Shown here: positions 9,039-17,213 of the stretch, in pieces
Layout: every line of letters begins with the position of its first letter
Position numbering within the stretch: position 1 is the first letter of the stretch
Assembly: GCF_018614055.1 (NCBI RefSeq)
Contig: NZ_JAGGPB010000086.1
Span: forward strand, 1 to 32,222
Origin: Streptomyces sp. ISL-98
GTDB lineage: Bacteria; Actinomycetota; Actinomycetes; Streptomycetales; Streptomycetaceae
Length of the DNA stretch: 32,222 bases
Direction of reading: 5' to 3'
Position numbers and translations under genes: made by a program
The notes under the pieces: model-generated
Told to the model about the DNA's origin: nothing
The model's database searches: none
What the model saw: the letters and a program-made list of their open reading frames with translations, nothing else

Positions 9039-10103
9039 TCAGAGAGGCTGTTTCTGGCTCTCGTAGTCGAGTGTCTCGGGCTGGAAGACCCGGTGTTCCC
9101 CGGTGCGGACGGCCACGATTTCGGCCGACCCCTTCTGCATGAACCTCTTGCCTTCATCGGCCAGGTCGAAGTTGCTGCGGTCCTCGACGGAGTCGCCGAG
9201 TTTCCATGCGACGACCCGGGAGTACTTCGGCTCCTTGGCCTGCGGGGGAGTTCCCCTGACCTCCACCGACTGCGGGTAGTACAAGGCGACCCAACCGCCG
9301 AAGGTGACCGGGAATTCGTAGTCGAACTGCCTCACCTGGCGGCGGGTCGTGGCCATGACGTCCGCCCGGCTCATCACTTCCAGGCTGACCGACGACTGGT
9401 GTTTCCATTCGGTGGTCAGCGAACCGCTGACGGAGGCGGTGACGCCGAGCAGCAGGTCCGCCCACAGCTCACCGGTGCCCGTGGCGGTAGTCGTGGCTGT
9501 CGTCGTGCTCGTCGCCTCCGTCTGGGACTCCTGGTCGACGCCCTGATTGTCCTTGCTGTTCTTCAGGGTGGTCTTCTGGTACTGCTGCATCGCCATGCTC
9601 TTCTGCATCTCCTGCTGCAGCGATGCGATGGATTTCGCCCCGAAGGTGAGCTTCACCTCGCCTTGGAGCGACCAGCTGACGGTGTTCGAGATGGAGAACT
9701 CGACCGTGTCCGTCACGGTTATTTTGACGGGGTCGGTTCCGTTGATGTACGTCTGCTTGGAGATCATGTCGGGCGGGGGCTGCGTGATGTCGCTCCGCTC
9801 TTCGACGACGGGCACGCCCATGTTCATGAACGCGCGCCACCCGCGCTCCTGCGCCGTCTTCTCGTCCTCGGGAAACTCGCCGTAGCGCTTCTTGTTCAAC
9901 GAGAACCCGATGGGGCTGATCGGCTCTCCCCCTCCTTCGGGGGTCCTCTTCAGCGCGCCCCGCTGCTTGTTCCGCTCCAGGATGGCTTCGGCCTTGGCCG
10001 GGATTTCGAGCTCGTCCTGGTTCCGCGCGGTGAGCGGGTGGCGCATGAACACGTCGTTGATATAGGCCTTGCCCACATCACTCTTCGCGCTTTTCTCCGA
10101 CAT
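9039..10103 (-). CDS. Beta-strand-rich protein, possible aerolysin/ETX-MTX2-type pore-forming fold
   Basis: 354 residues, ATG with GGGAGG about 10 bases upstream. The first ~90 residues are charged and polar (KAYINDVFMRHPLTARNQ). Residues ~115-270 consist of long alternating polar/hydrophobic strands rich in Ser and Thr (PVKITVTDTVEFSISNTVSW, then GVTASVSGSLTTEWKHQSSV), with a Gln/Met-rich helix and a pure Thr/Ala/Ser stretch (TEATSTTTATTTATGTG) between them. That arrangement, two Ser/Thr-rich amphipathic strands around a flexible segment, recalls the insertion region of aerolysin, ETX and MTX2 beta-pore-forming toxins. No signal peptide is visible, so any export would be non-classical or follow lysis. 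The fold proposal is inference from pattern only; an unrelated beta-sandwich is possible. Confidence 0.35.
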   Translation of the reverse strand: MSEKSAKSDVGKAYINDVFMRHPLTARNQDELEIPAKAEAILERNKQRGALKRTPEGGGEPISPIGFSLNKKRYGEFPEDEKTAQERGWRAFMNMGVPVVEERSDITQPPPDMISKQTYINGTDPVKITVTDTVEFSISNTVSWSLQGEVKLTFGAKSIASLQQEMQKSMAMQQYQKTTLKNSKDNQGVDQESQTEATSTTTATTTATGTGELWADLLLGVTASVSGSLTTEWKHQSSVSLEVMSRADVMATTRRQVRQFDYEFPVTFGGWVALYYPQSVEVRGTPPQAKEPKYSRVVAWKLGDSVEDRSNFDLADEGKRFMQKGSAEIVAVRTGEHRVFQPETLDYESQKQPL

Positions 10104-10734
10104 GTACCTGAGGCCTCCCTGAGTCGCGGAAATGAATGATTTTTCCGGTGCACGGTGAAACTACGCGGCCGGTGCAAGATGATCATCGAGCGGAAATGGC
10201 CATGGGATGAAAATCGGACAACCCCCTTTCCACCTGCGGGGATCGCCTTTTCGGCGAGGGGTGGACCGGCCTGTCCCCAGCGGCGTGGGACGTCCGGTGT
10301 GGCCGGATCCGTGGTCTCGAGCCGCTTGCGGGGCCGGGGGCGGTCGGGAAGTGGCGGGGATGTGCCGTTGCCGGGGATGCGCCGCTCTCGCGGGTGTGCG
10401 CCGGTGCGAGCCGGCGGCGCGTCGGGCCGTACGCGCGCGGGTCGGGTCGGGTCGTCCACGCCTAGTAGGGCTTGGGCAGGTTCATTTGCCGGTGGCGTGT
10501 CCGTTTGATCGGGTGTGTCGTTGACCGGTTTGTGACACCTGAGGAGTTGGGTGAAGTCCGGTGCCGTCTGGAGGACTTCGCGGCGGATGTACGACGCCGC
10601 CCGCTCGCTCTCGCCGACGATCGGACCCTTCGCCGGGGCCCAGAAGGCCAACCACGTACAGTTGCCAGTCCGGTGGATGGGGGGCGTCCGAGTCGTCCAT
10701 GCGCTCATGGTCGAGCGCTCGCCGGGGCGGCCCG
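10104..10734. other. Intergenic region with one weak minus-strand ORF
   Basis: About 630 bp holding the promoter of the beta-rich/propeller operon. A minus-strand frame from ATG 10708 (MSAWTTRTPPIHRTGN) has a high share of G/C third positions for about 55 codons, to near 10520, starts 26 bp after the stop of the membrane-protein gene, and then loses coding character although the frame stays open to 9950. It may be a decayed third gene of the monooxygenase operon. I do not recognise it and do not call it a gene. Confidence 0.35.
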
Positions 10735-12273
10735 TCAGTCCTTCGGCCTCGCCGGCGCCTTGGCGCAGAGGTACGGACGCGCGAGCAGCAGACCGGTGCC
10801 GGTCATGGCGATGCCGAAGTAGACCGGCGCAAGGTGGATGAAGTCGGTGTAGTGGATCGCGCCGTGCACCACGACAGCCGGCAGGAAGCCGGCGGCCGCC
10901 GCCGCGGCCAGGGTCCAGAAGACCCAGGTCTCGCCCCGCCGCCAGCCCCATGCGCTGAGGAGAGTGATCGCCACCGCGGCCGACATCAGGGCGCCGCCGA
11001 ACCCCGCGCGGTCGTGGGCGACGAAGGGCACGAGCCGGGGACTGACCGCTTCCAGCGTCTGCGTACTGGTGCCCAGGAAGGCCAGGTCGGTCGGCACGAA
11101 GACGCCCGTCAGACCGACCCCCGAGATCACCGCTCCGCCGACGAACAGCCCGGTTCCCGTGACAATCAGCAGCAACTGGCCGACCAGCGCCCGCCGCCGC
11201 TCCGGCTCCGGCCCCTCGGGCGCCAGCCGCCACCGTGGAGCGTGCGGGGCGCGCCGGACTCCGGCCACGAACATCGGGAACAGCACGATCGCGGTGGCCG
11301 TGTGCAGGGGTTCCACGAAGCCGGTCGCCAGGAAGTAGAACAAGGTGGGGAAGCCGATCGCCCCCGACAGCAGATACACCTCGCGGGCCCAGGGCCAGCC
11401 GCGTCTGATCCCGCCCACCGCGAGGCCGGTGTAGAGGGCGCCGATGGCCACCATCGTGCCGGCCATGGTGATCCGGTCGTGCTGGAGGAAGTGCACGAGG
11501 TGGTGGTTGGCGGCATGCAGCTCGTGCATCGTCATGCCGAGGTAGTCGCGGTCGTACCAGAGCAGCACCGGCCCGAGCGTGATCGCCGCGGCGCCGAGTC
11601 CGGCGCCCGTCATACCGAGCCCTACGAGCAGCGCCCACCACCAGGCGGGCCAGCGGCGCGGATCGCGGCCGACGTCCCGGAGCACCGGAGCGGGCGCGGT
11701 GGGCGTGGCCGCCTCGACGACCCGGGCGAACCATCCGGGTCCGGCCGCGACGAGCACCCTGGGCCGGACGAGTACGACGGTCTGGGGCTCCTCCAGCTCG
11801 GTGGCCGCTGCGGTGACCGACGGGTCGGTGACATGCGCCACGTGCGGGTCATCATCGCTGGTGAACCCGTCGACGTGGGATTTGAGGGCGTCCTCGGCCT
11901 CCGGGTCGCAGGCCCGGACGACCACCGGGATCGAACGGCCGGCAGCCGCCTCGCGTACGGTCTCGACGTCGGCCGCCGAGACCGGCGCCACCTCGACCAC
12001 ACCGGCCCCCAGCGGGGCCATGGCACGTATCGCCTTATGGGCGAGCGAGGGTGGGACGGATATGCCGAGCCGGACGGCCACGGGCACGCCGGCGATCTCA
12101 CTGGCGAGCCGCGCCGGCGGATGACGGTGACCGAAACCCCGGGCGATCAGCCGGGCGCCGGTGGGGCGGGAGCCGATCGAGGCCAGCAGCCGCAGTGCGG
12201 TGAGCTGCGAACGGCGTACGCCGAGGACAGCGGCGGCCGCGCCGCGCAGGGGGTGATACGTCCAGTCCGGCAT
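10735..12273 (-). CDS. Dihydroorotate-dehydrogenase-like domain fused to a polytopic membrane domain
   Basis: 512 residues; its ATG shares a base with the stop of the monooxygenase gene (TGATG), so translation is coupled. Residues ~1-190 look like a degenerate class-2 dihydroorotate dehydrogenase barrel: HPLRGAAAAVLG at the front, ARGFGHRHPPARLA, VPVAVRLGISVPPSLAH and a run ending in VVVRA, lacking clear FMN-binding and catalytic residues. From ~225 onward there are seven or more hydrophobic segments (WWWALLVGLGMTG, VYLLSGAIGFPTLFYFLATG, LLLIVTGTGLFVGGAV and others) with several conserved-looking histidines in MHELHAANHHLVHFLQHD. It is therefore an inner-membrane protein with a cytoplasmic barrel-like domain. 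The function is unknown; partnership with the upstream FAD monooxygenase suggests a role in redox or quinone-type chemistry, which is inference. Confidence 0.6.
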   Translation of the reverse strand: MPDWTYHPLRGAAAAVLGVRRSQLTALRLLASIGSRPTGARLIARGFGHRHPPARLASEIAGVPVAVRLGISVPPSLAHKAIRAMAPLGAGVVEVAPVSAADVETVREAAAGRSIPVVVRACDPEAEDALKSHVDGFTSDDDPHVAHVTDPSVTAAATELEEPQTVVLVRPRVLVAAGPGWFARVVEAATPTAPAPVLRDVGRDPRRWPAWWWALLVGLGMTGAGLGAAAITLGPVLLWYDRDYLGMTMHELHAANHHLVHFLQHDRITMAGTMVAIGALYTGLAVGGIRRGWPWAREVYLLSGAIGFPTLFYFLATGFVEPLHTATAIVLFPMFVAGVRRAPHAPRWRLAPEGPEPERRRALVGQLLLIVTGTGLFVGGAVISGVGLTGVFVPTDLAFLGTSTQTLEAVSPRLVPFVAHDRAGFGGALMSAAVAITLLSAWGWRRGETWVFWTLAAAAAAGFLPAVVVHGAIHYTDFIHLAPVYFGIAMTGTGLLLARPYLCAKAPARPKD

Positions 12274-13454
12274 CAGTGGCTCTCGTTTTCTGTCGCGGTC
12301 ACCGGCTCACCGGGCGCGGTCCAGCCGAGCACCGGCGTCATGGAACGCAGCGTCGCCCGCGTCGGCGTCAGCCGGGCGGCAGTGTCGCGCAGCAGCACCG
12401 CGGGCGGCCACGACAGCTGGCCGACTGCGCCGAGCAGGGCGGAGCGGCGCGCGATGGCCTGGGTCCGCGGGCGGCGCAGCAGGTCGTACGAGCGCAGCGC
12501 GGCGGGCACGTCCAGGGTGGCGTCGAGACAGTGGGCGAGGGTGACCGCGTCCTCCAGCGCCTGGCACGCGCCCTGGCCCAGATTAGGGGTCATGGCATGG
12601 GCCGCGTCGCCCAGCAGCGCGACCCGGCCGCGGACGAAGGAGGGCAGCGGCGGCAGATCGTACAGGTCGTGCCGGATCACGGCCTCCTCGGGGACGGCGG
12701 CCAGCAGGGTGGGGATCGGGTCCGGCCAGGATCCGAACCGGCGCAGCAGTTCGGCGTACTCGGACGGACCGGCTGCCGCTCCCGGCGGCAGTGACGCGGT
12801 CGCGAAGCAGTACATCCGGCCGCCCGGCAGCGCCGTGTACCCGAAGCGCTCCCCCCGGCCCCAGGTCGCCGCGCCCTCGGAGGGCGGGTAGGCGAGGGGC
12901 TCGGTGACCATGCGCCAGGCCGTGTAACCGGCGTACCGGGGTCCGGCCGCGTCCGGCCACAGGGCGCGGCGTACCGCGCTGCGCAGCCCGTCGGCGCCGA
13001 CCACGAGGTCAGGCCGGGACTCGCCCCCGCGGTGCACGACGACCGGGCCGTGCCCGTCGTCGCGGACCGCGGACACCTCGCTACCCGCCCGCAGGCAGTC
13101 GGCGGGCAGCGCCTCGGTGAGCGCCCGCAACAGGTCCGCGCGGTGCAGCACCGCCAGGGGATGGCCGAAGCGGCGCCCCAGCTCCGCGTTGTCCGTACGG
13201 GACAGCCAGCGGCCCCGGCGGTCGCGTACGCCGCCTGTGGCCTCGACGGCGCCGAGTGCCCGGACGGCGTCGGCCAGGCCGAGCACCTCAAGCGCGTGCA
13301 GCGCGTTCGGCCACAGGGAGATGCCGGCGCCGATCTCAGTGAACTCCGGGGCCCGTTCCAGCACCTCGACGCGCCAGCCCCGGCGATGCAGGGCGATGGC
13401 CGCCGCGAGCCCGCCGATCCCGCCGCCGACGATGGTCGCGGCGCGCTGCGGCAT
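12273..13454 (-). CDS. FAD-dependent aromatic monooxygenase (UbiH/salicylate hydroxylase family)
   Basis: 393 residues, ATG preceded by GCGAGGACCC. The N-terminal dinucleotide-binding motif is GGGIGG (residues 9-14) followed by an acidic strand end (VEVLER). VVGADGLRSAVRRAL provides the DG motif for NAD(P)H and FAD, and VALLGDAAHAMTPNLGQG is the second FAD-binding GD motif. These three together define the group A flavin monooxygenases that hydroxylate aromatic substrates with NAD(P)H and oxygen. The length is normal. It overlaps the next gene by one base. A TetR-type palindrome lies ~120 bp upstream, which fits induction by a small ligand, but no TetR gene is present in the window; divergent transposon debris occupies the place where one is often found. 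Substrate unknown. Confidence 0.85.
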   Translation of the reverse strand: MPQRAATIVGGGIGGLAAAIALHRRGWRVEVLERAPEFTEIGAGISLWPNALHALEVLGLADAVRALGAVEATGGVRDRRGRWLSRTDNAELGRRFGHPLAVLHRADLLRALTEALPADCLRAGSEVSAVRDDGHGPVVVHRGGESRPDLVVGADGLRSAVRRALWPDAAGPRYAGYTAWRMVTEPLAYPPSEGAATWGRGERFGYTALPGGRMYCFATASLPPGAAAGPSEYAELLRRFGSWPDPIPTLLAAVPEEAVIRHDLYDLPPLPSFVRGRVALLGDAAHAMTPNLGQGACQALEDAVTLAHCLDATLDVPAALRSYDLLRRPRTQAIARRSALLGAVGQLSWPPAVLLRDTAARLTPTRATLRSMTPVLGWTAPGEPVTATENESH

Positions 13455-13571
13455 GGGTCCTCGCTCTGGGTTCGGGGGCGCCGCCCCCGGTCAAGTGGCC
13501 GTCGACCTGGTGCCCGAGCGGCATGCGACGCGACGCAGGTCCGGCTGAGCAGCGCCTCATAGCAACATGTC

Positions 13572-13585
13572 GACAGGCGCCTGTC
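13572..13585. promoter_or_regulatory. TetR-type operator candidate
   Basis: A perfect 14-bp palindrome GACAGGCGCCTGTC, flanked by near-symmetric ACAT(GTC) on the left and (A)ATGT on the right. Spaced dyads of this kind are typical TetR-family operators. It lies about 120 bp upstream of the FAD monooxygenase start, on the far side of which IS701 debris begins. Confidence 0.5.
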
Positions 13586-13998
13586 AATGTGCCGAGGGGC
13601 GGACCGGCCAGGTTGGTATCGCCGTGGGTATGTCGCGGTGACAGGTGGGGCAGGCGCCGGTCCAGAGGACGAGGAGTAACTGCATCTCGCGGACGACCTG
13701 GTAGAGGGTCAGGCCGGCGCCGTTTCTTTTGGGGTCCGGGCCAGTCGCTGGAGTGTGCAGAAGGCGTGGGCGGCGGAGACGAGGGTGACGTGGTGGTGCC
13801 AGCCATTGAAGGTGCGGCCCTCGAAGTGGGCCAGGCCCAGGGCCTGTTTCATCTCGCGGTAGTCGTGCTCGATCCGCCAGCGGAGCTTGGCCAGCCGAAC
13901 GAGCGTGGTGAGCGGGATGTCGTCGGGCAGGTTGGAGAGCCGGAACTGCACCGGCTCCGGCTCGGCGGCGGGCCATTCTGCCAGCAGCCAGCACCTGG
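13584..13998 (-). pseudogene. IS701-type transposase C-terminal fragment, frameshifted
   Basis: Only the last ~135 residues remain: CWLLAEWPAAEPEPVQF, then IEHDYREMKQALGLAHFEGR (the tract with the catalytic Glu region of IS701/IS4-type DDE transposases), FNGWHHHVTLVSAAHAF. The first frame stops at 13709; the family's usual end (LTLYQVVREMQ, then LWTGACPTCHR) continues in a neighbouring frame. One extra C in the C-run near 13730 would join them. The N-terminal two thirds are missing: at about 13990-13998 the sequence switches to the end of a tyrosine recombinase on the other strand. Confidence 0.8.
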
Positions 13999-14524
13999 CC
14001 ACCCGGATGATCAACGCCGACGTTCCCCAGCCTGTGATCCAGAACCTGCTCGATCACCTGTCACCGGCCATGACCGCCATCTACGCCAAGCTCCACGACA
14101 AGACGCTCCGGCGGCACTGGGAGAACGCCCTCAAGGTCAACCACGAGGGGCGGGAGGCAGAGATCTCCGCCGACCATCCCCTCGCCGGGGCGGCCTGGGC
14201 GAAGATGAGCCTGGTCCGCGCGAAGGTGACGCTGCCCAACGGCTACTGCGGAGCCCCGGTACAGACCGACTGCGAGTATGCCAACCCCTGCCTGGACTGC
14301 CGGTTCTTCATCACCACCGGCGACTTCCTCCAGCAGCACCGCCAGCAGCGGCAGGAGACCAGCGAACTCATCGCCCAGGCCGAGGAAGCCGGGCTCGCCC
14401 GGGTCGCGGAGAAGAACCACCGCACCCTCGGCAAGCTCGACACGATCATCAGCGCACTCGAAGGGCCGCCGAGAACCAGGTCGTTGTCGGCGGCCAGGTG
14501 GAGGACGTCGATGCCGCCAGCTGA
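13989..14524 (+). pseudogene. Tn554-type tyrosine recombinase (TnpB-like), C-terminal remnant
   Basis: The fragment begins inside the catalytic domain (HLATRMINADVPQPVIQ, then LLDHLSPAMTAIYAKLHDKT, which ends with the tyrosine nucleophile context) and continues with the long cysteine-containing tail common in actinobacterial Tn554-like recombinases (CEYANPCLDCRFF, DFLQQHRQQRQETSEL). A frame break at 14463-14467 can be repaired by one extra G; the tail then ends AAENQVVVGGQVEDVDAAS with the stop overlapping the ATG of the next gene, the organisation expected for TnpB followed by TnpC. Everything upstream, including the box-I arginine, is gone, replaced by the IS701 fragment. Confidence 0.8.
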
Positions 14525-14900
14525 CAACACCGCCGCACTGGCCGAGGCCACCCGGCGTCGGAGCGAGCGCGCCCGCCGCGACGCCGAGAAGGCCATCTCA
14601 GCAGCCCACCGCACCGGCAACCGCACCAGCTTCGCGGCGATCGCGAAGGCGGCTGGCGTTTCAAGATCGTGGCTATACACCCAGCCCGATCTCGTGGCCG
14701 CAATCCGGCAGCTGCAGGACCGGCAGCCCGCCACCGAGCGAACCGGGTCACAGCCCGCGTCGGTCGCCTCCGTTCAGCGACGGCTGGAGACCGCGCTCGC
14801 GCGAATCAAGAAGCTGCGAGCGGAGAACAGCGACCTCGCCGGGCGGCTGGAGACCGCATACGGAGAGATCCGCAGGCTCCGTGGCGTCTCTCCTGGATAG
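14511..14900 (+). CDS. DUF6262 / Tn554 TnpC-like protein
   Basis: 129 residues starting MPPADNTAALAEATRRRSER with GGTGGAGG ahead of the ATG. The order of features is that of DUF6262 proteins: a basic N-terminal helix, a small helix-turn-helix (FAAIAKAAGVSRSWLYTQPDLVAAI), then a coiled coil (RRLETALARIKKLRAENSDL, then RLETAYGEIRRLR). In Tn554 the TnpC protein of this kind assists the two recombinases in choosing orientation and target. The gene itself looks whole, but its recombinase partner is only a remnant, so it is probably stranded cargo. Confidence 0.8.
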   Translation: MPPADNTAALAEATRRRSERARRDAEKAISAAHRTGNRTSFAAIAKAAGVSRSWLYTQPDLVAAIRQLQDRQPATERTGSQPASVASVQRRLETALARIKKLRAENSDLAGRLETAYGEIRRLRGVSPG

Positions 14901-14936
14901 GTCAGAGATTGGGCATCGGCGCCTTCCGCCAGTCGG

Positions 14937-16043
14937 CTAGAAGAGGCCGGTGCGCATGTGCTGCGTGAAGTTCTCGAGGATCTCGCGCAGCCACGGGCTG
15001 CGGACGGCCGGCAGCCGGACCAGGGCGTGCTGAAACGTTCCCGGGTCGGCTCGGAACAGGTAATTGGGGCGCGGCGGGAGCGGGTCGTCGCGGAGGACGT
15101 CGTCAGGTACGCGGCCCGACGCGGGAACCGGTAGATGCGGCTGGGGGAAGGCCAGCCAGAGCCACACCCCGAACGGCAGCGGCACCGGGTATGCCGATGT
15201 AGCCGGGTTGGCGGGGGTCCAGGTCTGACCCGTCTGCGGATGGACCGGCACGAGGAGGATGTCGACGCCCGCGTCGGGGGCTGGCAGTCCTGGTCCAGCC
15301 AGAACTGCCAGCCGCTCCTGCGGACCTGCGGGCAGTAGGGCGTCGAGGGCGCGTTGGAACACTTCCTCGATCAGGCCGTTCGGGACGGTCACCGGCTGTC
15401 CCTCGGAAGCCGCCAGTAGGTGGGCGAGCGCCCGGCCGGCTGCCGCCTCCCATTGTGGGCTCCATGACCAGTAGTGGCTCGACCCAAGCCGTGGCCCCCA
15501 CGTGGCAATCGGCTCGAACGGGGGTGTGCTTTTCCCCTCCTCCGTCAGCTCCTCCCAGGAGAGCGGTTCGGCGTCGGCATCGTCGACGAGGAGGCGGTGC
15601 ACGGCGTTTGGGGCGAGCCACACCGCCTGCCAGAGCGAGCAGTCGTCGATCCTGGTCGCCACGGCCAGGCCGCATGCCTCGCAGGCCATGTTGGGGCCGT
15701 CGGCCCCGTCGAGGCCGCAGCAGGCGCCGCCGCGCTTCTCGGGGATCAGCAGGGTGCCGCGGATATCTCCGGGTGCGACGACGCCCGCGTCGGGCGCACC
15801 GTCGGACAGGGCGTAGACCGGCGCGTACACACCGCGGGCCGCCGCCTCGTCCGGATCGATCTCTTCCCACTTGCGCCACGGCGGCCCCCAAGGTTCCGGG
15901 TCCACGGCGAAGGTCCCCGACTCCATGAGCACCGGGAGCTGGATCCCGTTCCCGTACTTCTGATGGGCGTGGGCCGGAAGGGAGACCCGGGACAACGGGA
16001 CGGTCAACTCAGCGCCGCACCCCGCACACACGAAAACGAACAA
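14937..16043 (-). CDS. Conserved Streptomyces-type hypothetical protein, zinc-finger-like N-terminus
   Basis: I place the start at TTG 16043, four bases after GGCGGAGGACC; the frame is open further upstream but that part crosses a hairpin and an element end. The protein is about 368 residues, begins LFVFVCAGCGAELTVPLSRV with CxxC, and has further cysteines in the middle (ACCGLDGADGP, ACEACGLAV). It is rich in Trp and Pro and has no signal peptide or membrane segment. The layout, short zinc-binding head followed by HAHQKYGNGIQLPVLMESG, looks familiar from uncharacterised Streptomyces proteins, but I can name no function. It is downstream of nothing obvious and convergent with the TnpC-like gene. 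Confidence 0.6.
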   Translation of the reverse strand: MFVFVCAGCGAELTVPLSRVSLPAHAHQKYGNGIQLPVLMESGTFAVDPEPWGPPWRKWEEIDPDEAAARGVYAPVYALSDGAPDAGVVAPGDIRGTLLIPEKRGGACCGLDGADGPNMACEACGLAVATRIDDCSLWQAVWLAPNAVHRLLVDDADAEPLSWEELTEEGKSTPPFEPIATWGPRLGSSHYWSWSPQWEAAAGRALAHLLAASEGQPVTVPNGLIEEVFQRALDALLPAGPQERLAVLAGPGLPAPDAGVDILLVPVHPQTGQTWTPANPATSAYPVPLPFGVWLWLAFPQPHLPVPASGRVPDDVLRDDPLPPRPNYLFRADPGTFQHALVRLPAVRSPWLREILENFTQHMRTGLF

Positions 16044-16184
16044 AGGTCCTCCGCCCGGGAAACAGAGGCATCGTCGCAGCTCGGTGGCAGCCCGCCAACG
16101 TGTTTTTCGTCCGTCTCGGGGCCAGAGCGCCGCCACGGTCGTTGGAGCATCAGCACGAGCGGGTGGCAGTCGTGAACCGGCAAG

Positions 16185-16224
16185 CAGGCTGAAACCCCGG
16201 AGTGAGTTCCGGGGCTTCAGCCTG
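16185..16224. repeat. 17-bp inverted repeat hairpin, possible insertion-sequence end or terminator
   Basis: 16185-16201 pairs with 16208-16224 over 17 bp with one A/C mismatch and a 6-base loop. It separates the hypothetical gene from a truncated ASCH gene; nearby at 16265-16284 is a second short inverted repeat (GTCAAG...CTTGAC). Hairpins like this occur near the ends of IS200/IS605-type elements, and the ASCH gene is cut off nearby, so an element remnant is plausible. A plain terminator is the alternative. Confidence 0.45.
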
Positions 16225-16295
16225 ACGCGACTCAAGGGCTGCGCTCCGTCGATCGTTCGTAGGTCAAGTACATGTCCTTGACGCGAACGGGCTGG

Positions 16296-16451
16296 TCAGA
16301 TGCTGTGCTCACCACTCAAGCTAGACATAACGGTGGCCTTGGGGCGGTTCTCGATCGTCTTGGCCCCGGTCAGGATGGCTGTGGTCCACGGCTGCTTGAT
16401 GCTGATGCCGCGGATCCAGTCGTCTTCGGGGATGGCGGTGGTGGGGCTCAT
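16296..16451 (-). pseudogene. ASCH-domain protein, 5' fragment
   Basis: 51 residues from ATG 16451, which overlaps the GGDEF stop as ATGA. The part WIRGISIKQPWTTAILTGAK followed by TIENRP is the characteristic opening of ASCH domains (ISIKQPWA...I..G.KTIENR), small PUA-like folds thought to bind RNA or modified nucleotides. After ENRPK the family match stops; about 14 unrelated residues and a stop follow. The rest has been replaced by the sequence carrying the 16185-16224 hairpin. Confidence 0.7.
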
Positions 16452-17125
16452 GCGGCTCGCCCCCACACGGCCGTACCTGGGCGGCTGGCCCTGCGCCCGT
16501 TGATGGACGGCACCGTGGTGTGCTGCGTCGTGGCGAGGATCGCGCGGCCGGAGTGCTTGCCGTCGTAGAGAGCGATGTCGGCGCTCCGCTGGAGCTGCGT
16601 CAGGTCGCGGGTGCCGATCACGTCCGGGGTCGCGGCGCCGACCGAGGCGGCGACGTCGACGGTGCGGCCGTCGTCCAGAGCGACCGGCGTGTGCAGCATC
16701 CGCACCAGCTGCTCCAGGCGGTGCGCGCAGCGGTCGGCGGGCAGCTCCAGGACGGTCGCGAACTCATCGCCACCGAGCCTGCCGACGGACGCGCGCGGGC
16801 CTGCCCAGGCGGTGAGCCGGGCCGCGATCGCCACGAGCACGGCGTCCCCGGCCGCGTGGCCCATCGAGTCGTTCACGGCCTTGAAGTGGTCGGCGTCGAG
16901 CATCACGACGGCCACGTCGTCGCCGTGGCGGCGCAGGATCTGCTGGGCACGGGCGGTGTACGCGTCGCGGCGCAGCAGTCCGGTGAGCGGGTCCTTCTTC
17001 GTGGCGGCGAGGCGCCGGTGCAACGCGATGGCGTGGACGGCCCAGCCGGTCAGCGGGAGAGCCGTTGTGGTCAGTAAGAGGGTGCGCTGCCCGATCCGGG
17101 CCTGTACGTGCAGGGTGGAGGACAT
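16448..17125 (-). CDS. Membrane-anchored GGDEF protein (putative diguanylate cyclase)
   Basis: 225 residues. Start at ATG 17125 (MSSTLHVQAR) with GGAGAC upstream. Residues ~13-35 form one hydrophobic segment (TLLLTTTALPLTGWAVHAIA). The rest is a complete GGDEF domain: DPLTGLLRRDAY, VVMLDADHFKAVNDSMGHAAGD and RLGGDEF (GGDEF at 118-122). The active-site loop is intact, so it should make cyclic di-GMP. The inhibitory RxxD site that normally lies just upstream is not present (RASV instead). The stop overlaps the ASCH start. Single-helix GGDEF genes of this size occur on Streptomyces integrative elements, and the neighbours fit that setting. Confidence 0.85.
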   Translation of the reverse strand: MSSTLHVQARIGQRTLLLTTTALPLTGWAVHAIALHRRLAATKKDPLTGLLRRDAYTARAQQILRRHGDDVAVVMLDADHFKAVNDSMGHAAGDAVLVAIAARLTAWAGPRASVGRLGGDEFATVLELPADRCAHRLEQLVRMLHTPVALDDGRTVDVAASVGAATPDVIGTRDLTQLQRSADIALYDGKHSGRAILATTQHTTVPSINGRRASRPGTAVWGRAA

Positions 17126-17213
17126 ACTGGTGTCTCCGTCTCGTCTCGTACGGGATGTGGGCCCGGGGCAGCCGTCGAAGCCGGTCAAGCAGAGCGGCTG
17201 TCCCGGGGCAGAG

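Noticed and set aside
10561..12891. 776-codon plus-strand frame
   Set aside because: It lies antisense to two well-supported genes (membrane protein and FAD monooxygenase) and has the Arg/Gly/Pro/His-rich composition of a shadow frame.
10735..13454. Antibiotic biosynthetic gene cluster core
   Set aside because: Only one monooxygenase and a membrane protein are present; no polyketide, peptide or terpene synthase genes are in the window.
13989..14900. One continuous 337-codon protein
   Set aside because: The open frame joins a recombinase tail to a TnpC-like protein only because of a single-base loss at 14463-14467; the normal stop overlaps the TnpC start at 14511-14524.
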